64,000 nt of DNA from Euclidia mi (lineage: Eukaryota; Arthropoda; Insecta; Lepidoptera; Erebidae): the NCBI GenBank assembly GCA_944739405.2, contig OX123196.2, positions 52,428,196 to 52,492,195 of the forward strand. Reading direction: 5' to 3'. The notes beneath the pieces were generated by a model that was not told the DNA's origin, made no database searches, and worked only from the letters and a program-made list of their open reading frames with translations. The position numbers and the translations under genes were made by a program. Shown piece by piece: positions 54,001-64,000 of this stretch; the first letter of the stretch is position 1; every line of letters begins with the position of its first letter.

Positions 54001-55155
54001 CTATTGTTTGTTTATTAAAAATAACTTAAACGTATTGCGAAATGCGTGTAATGTTTTCAGGTTGCGCATGGGGGGCGGAAGGTCATTCCAACAATGGGTG
54101 GCGGCGTATCTGAAACTACCTCGGAAAGCAGTGGTCCTGTGTCGCGCTGTGACCAAAAGATGTGATGCCGCCCGCGTACTGTACTGATTAATATCACGAG
54201 ACCATGACAACTTTTTGTACAGGTATGCCGGTGTTTTATATAGAACAATACCAAACAGTAGAGTTGCCAGATGAAGATGCCTGCGAGCAGTCATCTTCAT
54301 AAGGTTCCCACTATTCAGGAATTTAGTGACATGTGAACGAGGTGGGATATTATAACAAAATCGAGCACATGCGTTCTGTACTCGCTGAATTACTTTCTCT
54401 GTTCTATTCAATATACATGGACCAATCACAGTATCTGCATAGTTTAGTTTAGACAAAATAAGAGTCTCACAAAGCAATATCCGCAATTCAGTACTCAGAT
54501 GTTGGCGAATTCGATATAACAACTTGAGACGGTAAAAACAGTTTTTGGCAGCTTCCAGTACATGCGTCTCAAAATTCAATTCACCATCCATGACCAAACC
54601 TAGGTTTCGGGCCTCACTGACTTGCTCTATGGGACAGTTATTAACGAGAAGTACAGGATTTAGATTTTGTATCTTGTTAATGCATTCCTTTGAGCCTAAT
54701 ATTAAAAATTTGGATTTGGTGGGGTTGAGTACCAGTGAATTCTTTTTAGCCCATTCAGATATCTTGTCTAAGTCTGTATTAATTTTATTTACAGATTCAT
54801 GGCAGTCATTGGGATGAAATGATATGTATAGTTGGAGGTCATCGGCATACATATGAAACTGTGTATTACGTATATGGTTGGTAACATCTGCACTGTACAA
54901 TAAGAAGAGGAGAGGACCGAGCACTGACCCTTGTGGAACACCTCGGGTTACCTGATAACAAGAAGAAGTTGCCTTGTTACCATCCCTGTCATTATCCAGT
55001 TGCACAAATTGAAATCTGTCAGTCAGATAACTATGGAACCATTTTACTGTTGCTGAGTCGCAGCCGTAATACGAAAGTTTGGCAATAAGGAGTGAAATAT
55101 TTTTCGTTTCAAAGGCACGTGAAAAATCAAGTAGGGTAAGCAGGGTAGACAACAA
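54001..55155 (-). CDS. LINE reverse transcriptase, 5'-truncated
   Basis: 384 codons open on the minus strand, starting within the palm: TLLDFSRAFETKNISLLIAK, VTRGVPQGSVLGPLLFLLYS, the catalytic YADD in HMYADDLQLYI, WAKKNSLVLNPTKSKFLILG, ARNLGLVMDGELNFETHV, and the CR1/Jockey-group tail RVQNACARFCY ... ATHCWNDLPPPMRNLKTLHA. The endonuclease and the first RT blocks are missing: the element stops at about 55160 against unrelated DNA. The first Met is not a native start. The remaining frame is intact, so truncation happened at insertion and not long ago. It is a different family from the LINE at 13521 (YADDLQLY, different tail). Confidence 0.9.
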   Translation of the reverse strand: MLSTLLTLLDFSRAFETKNISLLIAKLSYYGCDSATVKWFHSYLTDRFQFVQLDNDRDGNKATSSCYQVTRGVPQGSVLGPLLFLLYSADVTNHIRNTQFHMYADDLQLYISFHPNDCHESVNKINTDLDKISEWAKKNSLVLNPTKSKFLILGSKECINKIQNLNPVLLVNNCPIEQVSEARNLGLVMDGELNFETHVLEAAKNCFYRLKLLYRIRQHLSTELRILLCETLILSKLNYADTVIGPCILNRTEKVIQRVQNACARFCYNIPPRSHVTKFLNSGNLMKMTARRHLHLATLLFGIVLYKTPAYLYKKLSWSRDINQYSTRAASHLLVTARHRTTAFRGSFRYAATHCWNDLPPPMRNLKTLHAFRNTFKLFLINKQ

Positions 55156-55160
55156 TTAGT

Positions 55161-56288
55161 TGCTACACGTAAAATAATTGACGCCTTTATTTGGCTAGCG
55201 TTACGTTTTCGTAGCTGGCGTGCTACACGAATTGTACCTACTTAAGAGTTCATATAGCCGACCTTTATGAGGTCATTTACTACGAGTGTGGGGCTTAATA
55301 CATGTGTTATAGCCGTCAATCAGCCCAGTCGGTAATAATAATTATGAAGAAAATACGTTCAAACTTATGGGATTTGTACACGTACCTACTTATATTCTTC
55401 AGTTACTGGTCACGCATGTACTCTTTAGTAACCTTAATAAGACAATATACTGAATAAATGACAAAGAATTCCTGATGTAGTATATTATAATGGCAAAATA
55501 TAATGAATTTCCATCAGTAGGTACACATTTACCTATTACCCAAAATGGTCGATACCCTGGCAAAAGGTCTACTTCGTAAATGTTCAAGTTAATTATTATG
55601 GTTATCTATTCTTAACACCTAAACTCTTTATTTTTTGTCGCCCGCATCGCTAAGAAGGAAAGTTGATTAATAATTTTCCAACCCCGCCAATATAATAATT
55701 CACTTCGTTGTGGGTGCCAACACAGTTTAACTTCCTCCGGAACTTTTTCAGTGTTTTATTCTGTGCCTTCTGTGATCCATTTTATTAATCCTGGCTACAT
55801 GGGTCATACAGTAGTGAAAATGAGGATGGGACTAGTGCCATTCATCTTGATGTCGAAACGGGAAGGCAAATAAAAGGTACTTTTGTTTCAGAATGCAACG
55901 TAATTATTGCAACCGGTTACATATATATGTATGTACAGTAATATCTGAGAAGCGAGAGAACTGTAAAGAAGATGGATTTTGTCCATTAAGTGATACCTAA
56001 TATTACGCTGCGTTCAATTATTTATTAAATTTATTACGCTAAACATTTTCTACCGTAAATATCATAGGCACACGATAATAAATATACAAAAATAATGTTG
56101 TTCGGCTATTGGCTACCATGGAAAAAAAATGACTGCATAGATAAGAGAAAATTTATAAACGGAAATTATGAGGCAGTCATCACATATGTTGTTTCATTAA
56201 TCATATTTAAACGCATCCATGAGATTATTATTAACCCATATATAATATAAAATAACAGCACTGTGTGTGTATTGTGTCTGTATATAAT
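55161..56288. other. No gene recognised
   Basis: AT-rich spacer; nothing assignable. Confidence 0.5.
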
Positions 56289-56480
56289 ACTAGAGGATGT
56301 CCGCAGCTACGCCTGCACATTTTATTTTAATTTAATCGTTTCTGCCCGATCTCGTAGGAATTTCGGAGAAACAATCCTTAGTGCGGTTACGGTTCCATAA
56401 TGAACATAGCAAAATGCAAAATTTCAGCTTCTTGTGCCCGGCAGTTTCAGCTGTGCCTGTCAGTCAGGTAGTGATTATAC
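56289..56480 (-). mobile_element. Helitron-like 3' end fragment, second copy
   Basis: ACTAGAGGATGTCCGCAGC, then AATTTAATCGTTTCTGCCCG and CTGTCAGTCAG, as at 3369-3590. Confidence 0.6.
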
Positions 56481-56489
56481 TAGCAGACT

Positions 56490-56845
56490 GCCAAGCAGAG
56501 GGATACCCTCTTCCTCTGGGTTCGAATCTACGGCGCACACCAATGCCTTTTCGAAGTTATGTGCGTGTAACATTGCTAATTATCGCTTGCCTCGTGTCTC
56601 GAAGAGCACGTTAAACCGTGCGTCTCAGCTATCATGAAGATCTCTGATAGTCGTTTCGGGGAGTCAGTTTCCTCAATTAAACTGATACTGGTCTAAACCA
56701 TTGAATATCGCAATCCCTTTGGGTTGCTGAGGTCAGTCGGCAATTACTCTGTGGTAAAGCAGATATTCAGTCATATCTGGTTAAACTAGTCAGCGGACAC
56801 CAGGCTCCAAGGCGTGTAAATCCTGGATGCTACTGATGGTGATAT
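56490..56845 (+). repeat. SINE, same body as 7736
   Basis: B box GGTTCGAATCT near 56519, then GGCGCACACC ... TTTTCGAAGTTATG and CCCTTTGGGTTGCTGAGG. The head is interrupted or diverged. Confidence 0.7.
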
Positions 56846-56851
56846 TACCTA

Positions 56852-57190
56852 TATACGGGGTGTAAAAAGACCCTTAACGAAAATTTAAATTCCATATTGT
56901 ACCAATCATTACAAACATTTTGCACTTCGGCACTACACCTGGGAAATTACTGGTTCAGGAGATATTGAAGCTCAAGAATTTTTCGAATTAGGTACAAAAT
57001 TGATGAATTTACCCCGCCAATGTGTTCTATAAATTTCCTATGGCCTTATGGATAAGTAGGAATTACGAGCATTGCACGTTCGCACTTTAATTGCGGTTTA
57101 AAACAAGTGAATACTTAAAAAAATAGTTGTTGGTATGATATACAGAACTAGTTGTCTTCGGCTTGGTGATGGGTTTTGTGACATCATGTA
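56852..57190 (-). mobile_element. MITE, TA-type ends, copy 2
   Basis: Reverse complement of the copy at 30172-30550 over most of its length (TACTGGTTCAGGAGATATTG; CTTCGGCTTGG ... TTTTGTGACATC). Ends TATACGGGGTGT and GACATCATGTA have decayed. Confidence 0.72.
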
Positions 57191-58420
57191 TGTATATTGG
57201 ACTTACAAACCTTTGTAGGTATCATCATTTCTCTTCAACAAACGGACGGAAGCAGCCATGCATTTATTATGAGCAAGGAGATTGTCGCAGAGAGCTACAT
57301 CCGGCAAAGGCCGGAAACGTAAACGTTTATACAGAAAAGAAATCTTTGGCACAGATCTGACAGATCTGTGATATTTATAAATGTTAATGTTATTTATCAT
57401 ATTGCAAAAATCTTTACTGCACGAAGGTAGGTGCTAGTGAAGTGGTTGCCTTGCCATGAAGCACTAGGGCAGGTTGTGGGTTTGATTGCTAAACGAGACA
57501 ACACTTCCTTTAATCCATCCTTATTGTTACACGTTTGGGTGTTCTTTGTGCCCTTTGATTCAATGTTTTTAAAGTTTTATAAATTTAAAAACCCTAGTGG
57601 GATGCGGCACTTCTGTTTCATAAAAGCGCGATCGTCGACTTAAAAAAAGAAAGTATTAATCTAGCTTCTGTTGTGGCTCTCTACCTCTTTCTCTCTACTT
57701 CACTCTCATGCACTAACACTTCATTTATCATTAATAATCGCCTTAATTTGTTAAATTTCTCACATATACCAAAAACTTTATTCTTATTTTATTGACCTTT
57801 ACACCCACATGATCTCGGTATACGTACTTAAGCTGGTGTGATTACGAGCCCTACAATGAAGTGTTAATGAGCTCGCGGTTGTTAATTACACTGAGGCTGT
57901 AGTTACGGAGAACTTTCTTTTGCCACCGAGATGCGGAGTCTCTGAATTAAGTATGGCGAGTGGGTATAAATATATGCTTGGCTAGTTTAGGCTGTTAGTA
58001 GTTCAAGGTATGCGTTATATTTAGGCACTTATAACGTTATACTAGTTTGCCTGAAGTTGATAAGAGAATTGTCCTGAAACAAATTTAAATTGAGATTGTA
58101 GATACAGTATACAGCGTAATGTCTTGCGCCTACATCCATTGTGAATATAAGCTTTGGATGATTTACATATAAGTGCCTAATGTTGAAACAATTCATGGGC
58201 AAGTAAAACAGAATAAAGTAAGATAAAATTGCGCAATCGCCATAGAACTCGACTCAACGAGAAGAATATGTACTTATTTGTAATAACCTACAAAATTGGT
58301 TCTTTTTCAGATTATACGTGTACGTATTACTCTAGAGAGAAGATCATTGTAAGTGATTTTCAAGAAGCTACCAAATCAATTTATTATTGTATAAATATTT
58401 TTACGCGCCAAATAAAAACT
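57191..58420. other. No gene recognised
   Basis: AT-rich. Around 57475-57500 a GTGGGTTTGATTGCTAAACG patch resembles a SINE B box but is too poor to call. An AATAAA-rich stretch near 57600-57800 has no coding region before it. Confidence 0.4.
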
Positions 58421-58630
58421 TATACTAACATATAAAGCTGAAGAGTTTGTTTGTTTGTTTGGTTGAACGCGCTAATCTCCGGAACTACTGGCCCGATTTG
58501 AAAAATTCTTTCAGTGTTAGATAGCCCATTTATCGAGGAAGGCTATAGGCTATATAACACCACGCTATGAGTGACGGGAGCAGAGCAGTAGCCTTAAATA
58601 ACGCGGGTGTAACCGCGGGCATCCTCTAGT
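58421..58630 (+). mobile_element. Short Helitron-like element
   Basis: Full short copy: TATACTAACATATAAAGC start, GAAGAGTTTGTTTGTTTG, GGCTATAGGCTATATAAC, then a GCGGGTGTAACCGCG hairpin and the CTCTAGT end. Hairpin plus CTAG-type terminus is the usual Helitron 3' end. 210 bp, non-autonomous. Confidence 0.82.
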
Positions 58631-58942
58631 ACGAAACTTGCTCTGCTTCTGGCAACACTGGCGGTATAACGTAAAACTGTACTTCTCCCAATAATTTATT
58701 ATTTTTAAATCTATTTAATTCATAATAATGTGCCTAACTTGCTAATTTCTTACGTAATAAGCTGTGATAATTATAATTGTTGTATAATAACAATAATAAG
58801 TGGTGTTTATCAAGTTGTAAAAGTTTTGCAAAGTCAAGTAAGTCAACTGTCAAAATAACGAACAATTTTATTTAAAAGAATTTGCATTATTTTTACAATA
58901 ATAGCTAACTTTGAGACAATTTGGGGTGAGTTTACTTGTTAT

Positions 58943-60688
58943 TTGACATTCTTACACCCTACACTAGCGATAATACTAAGTCAGCATACCTCAATCTACA
59001 CAAAAAGCTTTGTTGTGTCTTACACAAACCTCAGTGAACCTTTCCTGCTTTGTTTACTTGATTTTGTCAAGATGATGACCAGAAAGGCACGCTTAGATGA
59101 TGAGAAATTACAGGTGACCCTTGTAGAACTAAAGAAATATAAGGATTTGTGTCAGTCACTACAAAGTGAACATGATGACAATGAGAAAGAAATGCTAGAG
59201 ATTTTAGGTAAAAACTCTCAGCTTAGGAGTGAGATGGCAGAAATACACTCTAATTTACTCACTACCCTTGATGAACGGGATAGATTACATAAGATTGTAA
59301 CACAATTTGACAGGTGCAGTGATGAGTTTGAGAACGCTCTAAAACGCATCACTGAGTTAGAGGGTCTCTTAAGTGAGGCCAATGATCATATTAACAGATT
59401 AGAAAGTGCAAACCGGTCTATAAAATTAGTAACCACACATTCATTATTTGATGAGCTAGTTGGCAGTGCTCCACGTATGGTTTCTGCTATCTCCGATGAT
59501 GACAGTAAGAATATAGTGACTATTGATTTTACAGATTCTAATTCAACTATTCAGTCATTTAGAAACATAAAAGCTTGTAATAAATTGAAGAAGTATATTA
59601 AAATTCATAAATTTATTAGGAAAAAGGAAAAATTATTAAGTATAAAAATATATATAAAAATGTATAGGAAATCAAACATAAATGTAGATTATTGCAAAAA
59701 AAATGTTAATGTAAAAGAACAAATGTCAGTATGTCTAACTAAATTAGATTCAAATCTAGTGAAATATGATGCTGATATTCATTGTCTGCAGACGGAGATT
59801 GATAGTTTACAAGATTCTTTGGCCAACATGACAGAAAAATATAATCTATCACAAAAACAAATTAACGAGCATATCTTGGCAATGGATGAGTTAGTGGACT
59901 TGTGTAAGTACAATGAAGAGAGGCTTCAATCTTTGACTAATAATAGTCATGGCAATGAACTTAGCCAGGCGCCACAGAGTCATTCACAGTCAACTACTTT
60001 GAATTATTGCTCTGATTTGCTGTCACTCTCTGCTGCAGTGGATGACAGCACCATTAATTCCATTAATTCTTATTCTAATTCTGGCAGTTCTTTCTCACCC
60101 CATATTACAAACACCAACAAGCTATTAATGTTAAGCGATGAGATAGGAAAAAATATGAGCCAATTGTCGAGGCAAAGGACAGGTATGACTATTACTAACT
60201 TATGTATGCCTGGAGCAAGCTTTTCTCAGATAATGCAATCAATTTTATCTAAATCATACTGTCCTGAATCAACAATAATTATATTTATTGGTAGAAGTGG
60301 AAATGCAAATATTAATTTAATAAAGAGATATTTTGACCAATTACTGAATTTAAAAGTTAAAAAAAATCTGTTACTTGCTTTTCCTTACAGTAAGCTGTTG
60401 CCACAAGCTGAAAATGATTATAGATTTAAGATTAATTCCAAATTACATACCATGACATGTTATAATAATTTAATTGACATTATTGACTCTAATGCTCTAA
60501 TTAGAATTTTTTATTTGACATATGATAATTATTATATATCACAATTTTATAAAAGACAAATAGCATCCTCGCTAGCTTATTGTATTAATAACACAGCCAA
60601 GGTTTTGGCTAACCACACTGCTTTTATTGAGCAGTCAAATTTGACATGCAATATAAGGTTGGAATCCGTTCCAAATTCATTAAATTGA
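58943..60688 (+). CDS. LINE ORF1: coiled coil plus esterase-like domain, copy 2
   Basis: Open 581 codons. The more likely start is the Met pair about 43 codons in (59069, MMTRKARLDDEKLQ), since the upstream part is not ORF1-like. Residues about 45-160 (and 250-320) form a coiled coil (heptads; LRSEMAEIHSNLLTTLDERD). From about 410 on, GASFSQIMQSILSKSYCPES, TIIIFIGRSGNANIN, LLLAFPYSKLLPQ and FYKRQIASSLAYCI resemble the SGNH-esterase-like C-terminal half of CR1/Jockey-group ORF1 proteins; the catalytic Ser is not clear. The frame is intact although ORF2 of the same copy is broken. It probably binds the LINE RNA. No CCHC knuckle. Confidence 0.7.
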   Translation: MTFLHPTLAIILSQHTSIYTKSFVVSYTNLSEPFLLCLLDFVKMMTRKARLDDEKLQVTLVELKKYKDLCQSLQSEHDDNEKEMLEILGKNSQLRSEMAEIHSNLLTTLDERDRLHKIVTQFDRCSDEFENALKRITELEGLLSEANDHINRLESANRSIKLVTTHSLFDELVGSAPRMVSAISDDDSKNIVTIDFTDSNSTIQSFRNIKACNKLKKYIKIHKFIRKKEKLLSIKIYIKMYRKSNINVDYCKKNVNVKEQMSVCLTKLDSNLVKYDADIHCLQTEIDSLQDSLANMTEKYNLSQKQINEHILAMDELVDLCKYNEERLQSLTNNSHGNELSQAPQSHSQSTTLNYCSDLLSLSAAVDDSTINSINSYSNSGSSFSPHITNTNKLLMLSDEIGKNMSQLSRQRTGMTITNLCMPGASFSQIMQSILSKSYCPESTIIIFIGRSGNANINLIKRYFDQLLNLKVKKNLLLAFPYSKLLPQAENDYRFKINSKLHTMTCYNNLIDIIDSNALIRIFYLTYDNYYISQFYKRQIASSLAYCINNTAKVLANHTAFIEQSNLTCNIRLESVPNSLN

Positions 60689-61330
60689 ATTCTGAGACAA
60701 TAGAGTCAATCTCTGGCAATATATTTAATAAGACATTGAATTCTGTACCTAGTTTAAGTGACAAAAATATAACTCCATCAACCTTACCTACAAAAAATAA
60801 TTTAAAAAATTGTATCAGACTGGTGCATCAAAATATACAAGGGTTGATGGGTAAGGAGTTAAAATTGGAATTGTTTATGAACTGTAACAATATTGAAATT
60901 TTATGCATTACAGAACATTGGCTAAGAAGCCACCACTTCATATTCAATTTCAATAACCACCAGGTTGCAAGCTCGTTCAGTAGAGAAAACTTTATCCATG
61001 GTGGCTCCTTAATCATAGTAAGCAAATTTCTAAAATTTAAAGAAAGGACTGACATTGTGAGCTTCTCTGTTGAGCGAGTAGTAGAAATCACATGTGTTGA
61101 GTTTGAGCAGTTCATTGTTATGAGTGTATACAAACCTCCATGTGCACCATTTGAAAGTTATTTAGTTATTATGGAGGATGCCCTTGAAAAACTGTTGCTA
61201 TTTGTGGAGATTTTAACGTTAACATATTAGAAAAATGCTCTTCAACTATCAAATTTTGAAATTTATTTAAGTCATACAATTTATGTCATAATTTTTATGA
61301 ACCGACTAGAGTGACTGCCACAAGTGGTAC
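60646..61330 (+). pseudogene. LINE ORF2 endonuclease part, copy 2
   Basis: Open frame 60646-61230 overlaps the end of ORF1: VHQNIQGLMGKELKLEL, ILCITEHWLRSHHF, HGGSLIIVSK, MSVYKPPCAPF. A frameshift near 61190 hides CGDFNVNIL, which reads in another frame at about 61205-61230, and then EPTRVTATSGTCIDSIFTN at about 61300-61355. Catalytic Asn, Glu and Asp positions are kept but not in one frame. Confidence 0.8.
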
Positions 61331-61394
61331 TTGTATTGATAGTATATTTACTAATATAAAACCATTGCACAAATCTTTGATTAATATGCTTCAG

Positions 61395-63599
61395 TAAGAT
61401 CACAGTGGGCAGTTAATCTGTTGTCCAAGAAAATGCTCGAAAGTCCAGAGAAAAATTATTAAATATATACCAATTAATGAAAATCGACTTAAAACTTTTA
61501 AAAACAATTTTATCTCGAAAAATGCGTTGGTTGCCTGATCATGACCATCCGGATCAGTTATATAGCTCTTTGCTTGTCTTGATTAATGACGAATTTCAGA
61601 CTGTATTTACATCAAAAAAATTTAATGTAACTAACCGTCTGATGTTTAGTGATTGGGCAACTGAAGGTATCCATAAAAGCCGGATTAGGTTATATGAACT
61701 GTATGATGAAAAAACTTATAATAATAGTCAGAACTTTATTAATTATGTAAGAAAATATTACAAAATATTTAGACAAGCTTGTAGTACAGCAAAATCTATT
61801 TATTTGAGAAATAAAATAAAATTATCAGAAAACACTACAAAGGCTACCTGGAATGTCATCAACAATGAAACTGGCACAGACAAAGCACGCAGCCGTGACT
61901 TCTTATTAAATATCAATAATGTGAGTGTTGCAGAGGACCTGGAAGTAGTGACAGAATTTGAGAAGATTTTTTGTAATATACCTATAATAACTACAGTCTG
62001 CTGAAATGCTTCTTAGGGACTGCGTGCCAGAATGTGGTGCAGCCTTTGAATTTACCGTTGTGACTACTTAAGATGTTATTTATCAATTTAAATCTATAAA
62101 TATGAAAAAGACAATGGATTTGTGGGGATTGTCAGTGAAGACTGTTTCATCTATTATTACCATAATAGCTCCACATCTTGCAACAGTGTTCAATGGTTGC
62201 GTCGCTTCTGGAATATTTCCTGATTTAATGAAATATAGTAATGTTATACCTTTATTTAAATCTGGTGACACATCAGACCCTTCTAATTTTTGACCTATTT
62301 CTGTATTGCCAACGCTTAGTAAAATTTTTGAAAAATTAATACTTAGTAAATTGCTTAGTTATTTTAACAGACATAATCTTCTTCACAAGAAACAGTTCGG
62401 CTTTACGAAGGGTCGTTCAACTACTGACGTAGGAGTAGAGTTACTCAAAAGTATATTTACAGCTTGGGAGAAGTCGCAAGATGCGTTAGGAATTTTTTGC
62501 GACTTGTCCAAAGCCTTTGATTGTGTACATCATGATACGCTGGTCAGGACATTATATCATTACGGCATTAGGAACAAAGCTCTTAATCTCCTGGTTTCTT
62601 ATTTGGGCAACAGAATCCAGAAGGTTCAGATTAATGATAAGACATCGCCAGGTTCTGCCTTAAAAATGGGCGTCCCGCAGGGTTCAATACTCGGACTATT
62701 TCTATTTTTGATCTAAATCAACGATTTACTCTATTACGTATAGAACAATCATGAGATTGTGTTGTTCGCGGATGACACCTCTTTAATATTTAATATTAAA
62801 AGACAACAGAGTAATTTTGACGAAGTAAAAAACGCACTCTCTAAAGTTGTTAATTGGTTTAATGTAAATAATTTATTACTCAATGATAAGAAAACAAAAC
62901 TCTTAAAATTCTCCATGCCCAATGTTAAACAGATGGAAACCAATGTACAACTGGAGGAAACCAGAATTGAGCCCGTCGGGTCAACCTTATTTCTAGGTAT
63001 TATGCTTGATTCCAAACTTCAATGGGGTCCGCATATATAAAGACTTTCGGGCAAATTTAGTTCTGCAGCTGATGCGGTTAAGACAATTAGACGCCTCACA
63101 GATATAGAAATAGCTAGAATGGTCTATTTCAGCTACTTTCATAGTATTATGTCATATGGGATTCTTCTCTGGGGCAATGCTACAGACCTTAACACATTAT
63201 TCGTTCTGCAGAAAAGAGCAATAAGGAGTATTTACAACCTCGGTCCTCGCGTTTTTCTAAGAGAAAAGTTCAGTGAGATAGGCATTCTAACTGTTGCTTC
63301 GCGTTATATATACGAGAATCTGTTATATGTCCACAAGAACATTGACACATTTAGTAAAAAAAGTGATCTACACACTGTTAATACTAGACATAAGAATAAT
63401 CTTATAGTTATATAGCACCTGCCTCCACAAAATAAGTAGCTGTTTTATGGGGCAGTGAATACGCTCTTATAACAAGCTCCCTCTTAATATAAGAAATTTA
63501 TCTATAAATAAATTCAAAATTATTGTTAAAACTACACTGTGTTTAAAAGCATATTATAAAATTACTGATTATATAGGCGATAAAAATGCTTGGGATTGA
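61395..63599 (+). pseudogene. LINE ORF2 reverse transcriptase part, copy 2
   Basis: 61477-62004 is the linker region (SDWATEGIHKSRIRLYELYD). 62102-62293 has LFKSGDTSDPSNF and then a stop in the PISVLP motif. 62306-62716 has GFTKGRSTTDVGVELL, FCDLSKAFDCVHHDTL, GVPQGSILG, then a stop. 62759-63040 has the catalytic FADD in VLFADDTSLIFN and FLGIMLDSKLQWGPHI, then a stop. 63119-63415 continues the tail (YFSYFHSIMSYGILLWGN), and a last frame to 63599 ends GDKNAWD, matching DDKYAWK in copy 1. Many stops; non-functional. Confidence 0.88.
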
Positions 63600-63735
63600 G
63601 CTGTTCTAATTCAACACAAAAATATAAATGATGTATAAACTGAACAATTTTATTTTATTTAAATTTGACTTTTCGTAAGCACTTTAAAAAAGTTTACACG
63701 AAATAAATAATCATTTCATTTCATTTCATTTCAAA
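63600..63735 (+). mobile_element. LINE copy 2 3' UTR and (ATTTC)n tail
   Basis: Short 3' UTR, AATAAATAATC near 63702, then CATTTCATTTCATTTCATTTC at 63712-63732, the end of the element. Confidence 0.75.
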
Positions 63736-64000
63736 TAAATAGAATGAAAGCAGTTCTATTTTAGACACATTTGTCAGCATTGAAATGCTAAAACCTTGAA
63801 CCAGCGGCGTGCTTTGCTATTGCACATATAAATGCATAAATGACGACGTGCTTCAAAACCAAAATATAATATTAAATCAACTATTCTCAGCGAGAATCAA
63901 ACTCAATTACAAACACTAATATTTTCAAGGCAAATGACGCATTTGAGTCGATATTTAGTCATGACTAATTTAGGAATATTTGCCCAAAGTACCCAAAATA
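63736..64000. other. No gene recognised
   Basis: AT-rich flank to the window edge. Confidence 0.5.

Overview
The window is AT-rich eukaryotic (insect) DNA built almost entirely of transposable elements at different stages of decay. Lepidoptera is the best fit, inferred from repeat types rather than from a host gene: tRNA-headed SINEs with GGTTCGAATCC-type B boxes and a conserved 'GGTGAAGGAAAACATCGTGAGG' style body, retroposons tailed by (GAT)n, Helitron-like elements with a GTTTGTTTG 5' part and a CTAGT 3' end, and several families of LINEs. No bacterial operon, CRISPR array, rRNA gene or free-standing tRNA gene is seen.

Layout. 1-5 kb: ends of old retroposons, a CA microsatellite, an RTE-like reverse transcriptase tail, a Helitron end and a LINE 3' end. 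5-7.2 kb: two adjacent palindromes, then the only good host-gene candidate, a terminal coding exon (5928-6012, + strand) with a 3' UTR and an AATAAA at 7138. 7.7-10 kb: a SINE, a hairpin and a gag-like retroelement fragment. 12.0-16.9 kb: a LINE with both ORFs intact. 18-19.4 kb: an 18-bp GC-rich minisatellite and a 243-bp tandem array that has swallowed a SINE segment. 19.7-22.6 kb: a mosaic of a retroelement 5' segment, an RTE-like fragment and a decayed LINE with a restriction-like endonuclease. 23.0-28.7 kb: a Ty3/mdg1-412-like LTR retrotransposon with very short, nearly identical LTRs, a small membrane-protein ORF ahead of gag, and a broken pol. 29-32 kb: a TTAA-flanked MITE, a second MITE family, and three SINEs, one nested inside another. 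33 kb: a dead DDE transposase tail. 34.6-36.7 kb: a second copy of the restriction-like-endonuclease LINE, on the minus strand. 38.6-42.5 kb and 58.9-63.7 kb: two decayed copies of one jockey/CR1-group LINE whose ORF1 ends in an esterase-like domain. 42.8-43.3 kb: remains of a YqaJ/lambda-exonuclease-like nuclease. 45.2-45.8 kb: a GC-rich poly(A) retroposon with a 14-bp target duplication. 46.2-47.9 kb: a Helitron carrying a roughly 117-bp tandem array. 50-53 kb: paired hairpins, a LINE tail, a GC-rich promoter-like segment between 10-bp direct repeats, and a (GAT)n retroposon. 54-55.2 kb: a 5'-truncated LINE, minus strand. 56-58.6 kb: Helitron ends, a SINE and a MITE.

Nothing here acts as one pathway. 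The two points that most deserve follow-up are the small accessory ORF in the LTR element and the YqaJ nuclease relic. A third is the recurring, unusually perfect short inverted duplications (at 5.1, 5.5, 8.6, 21.9, 34.6, 45.1 and 50.1-50.3 kb), two of which demonstrably arose inside LINE copies. All protein assignments were made by eye from motifs; no database search was run.
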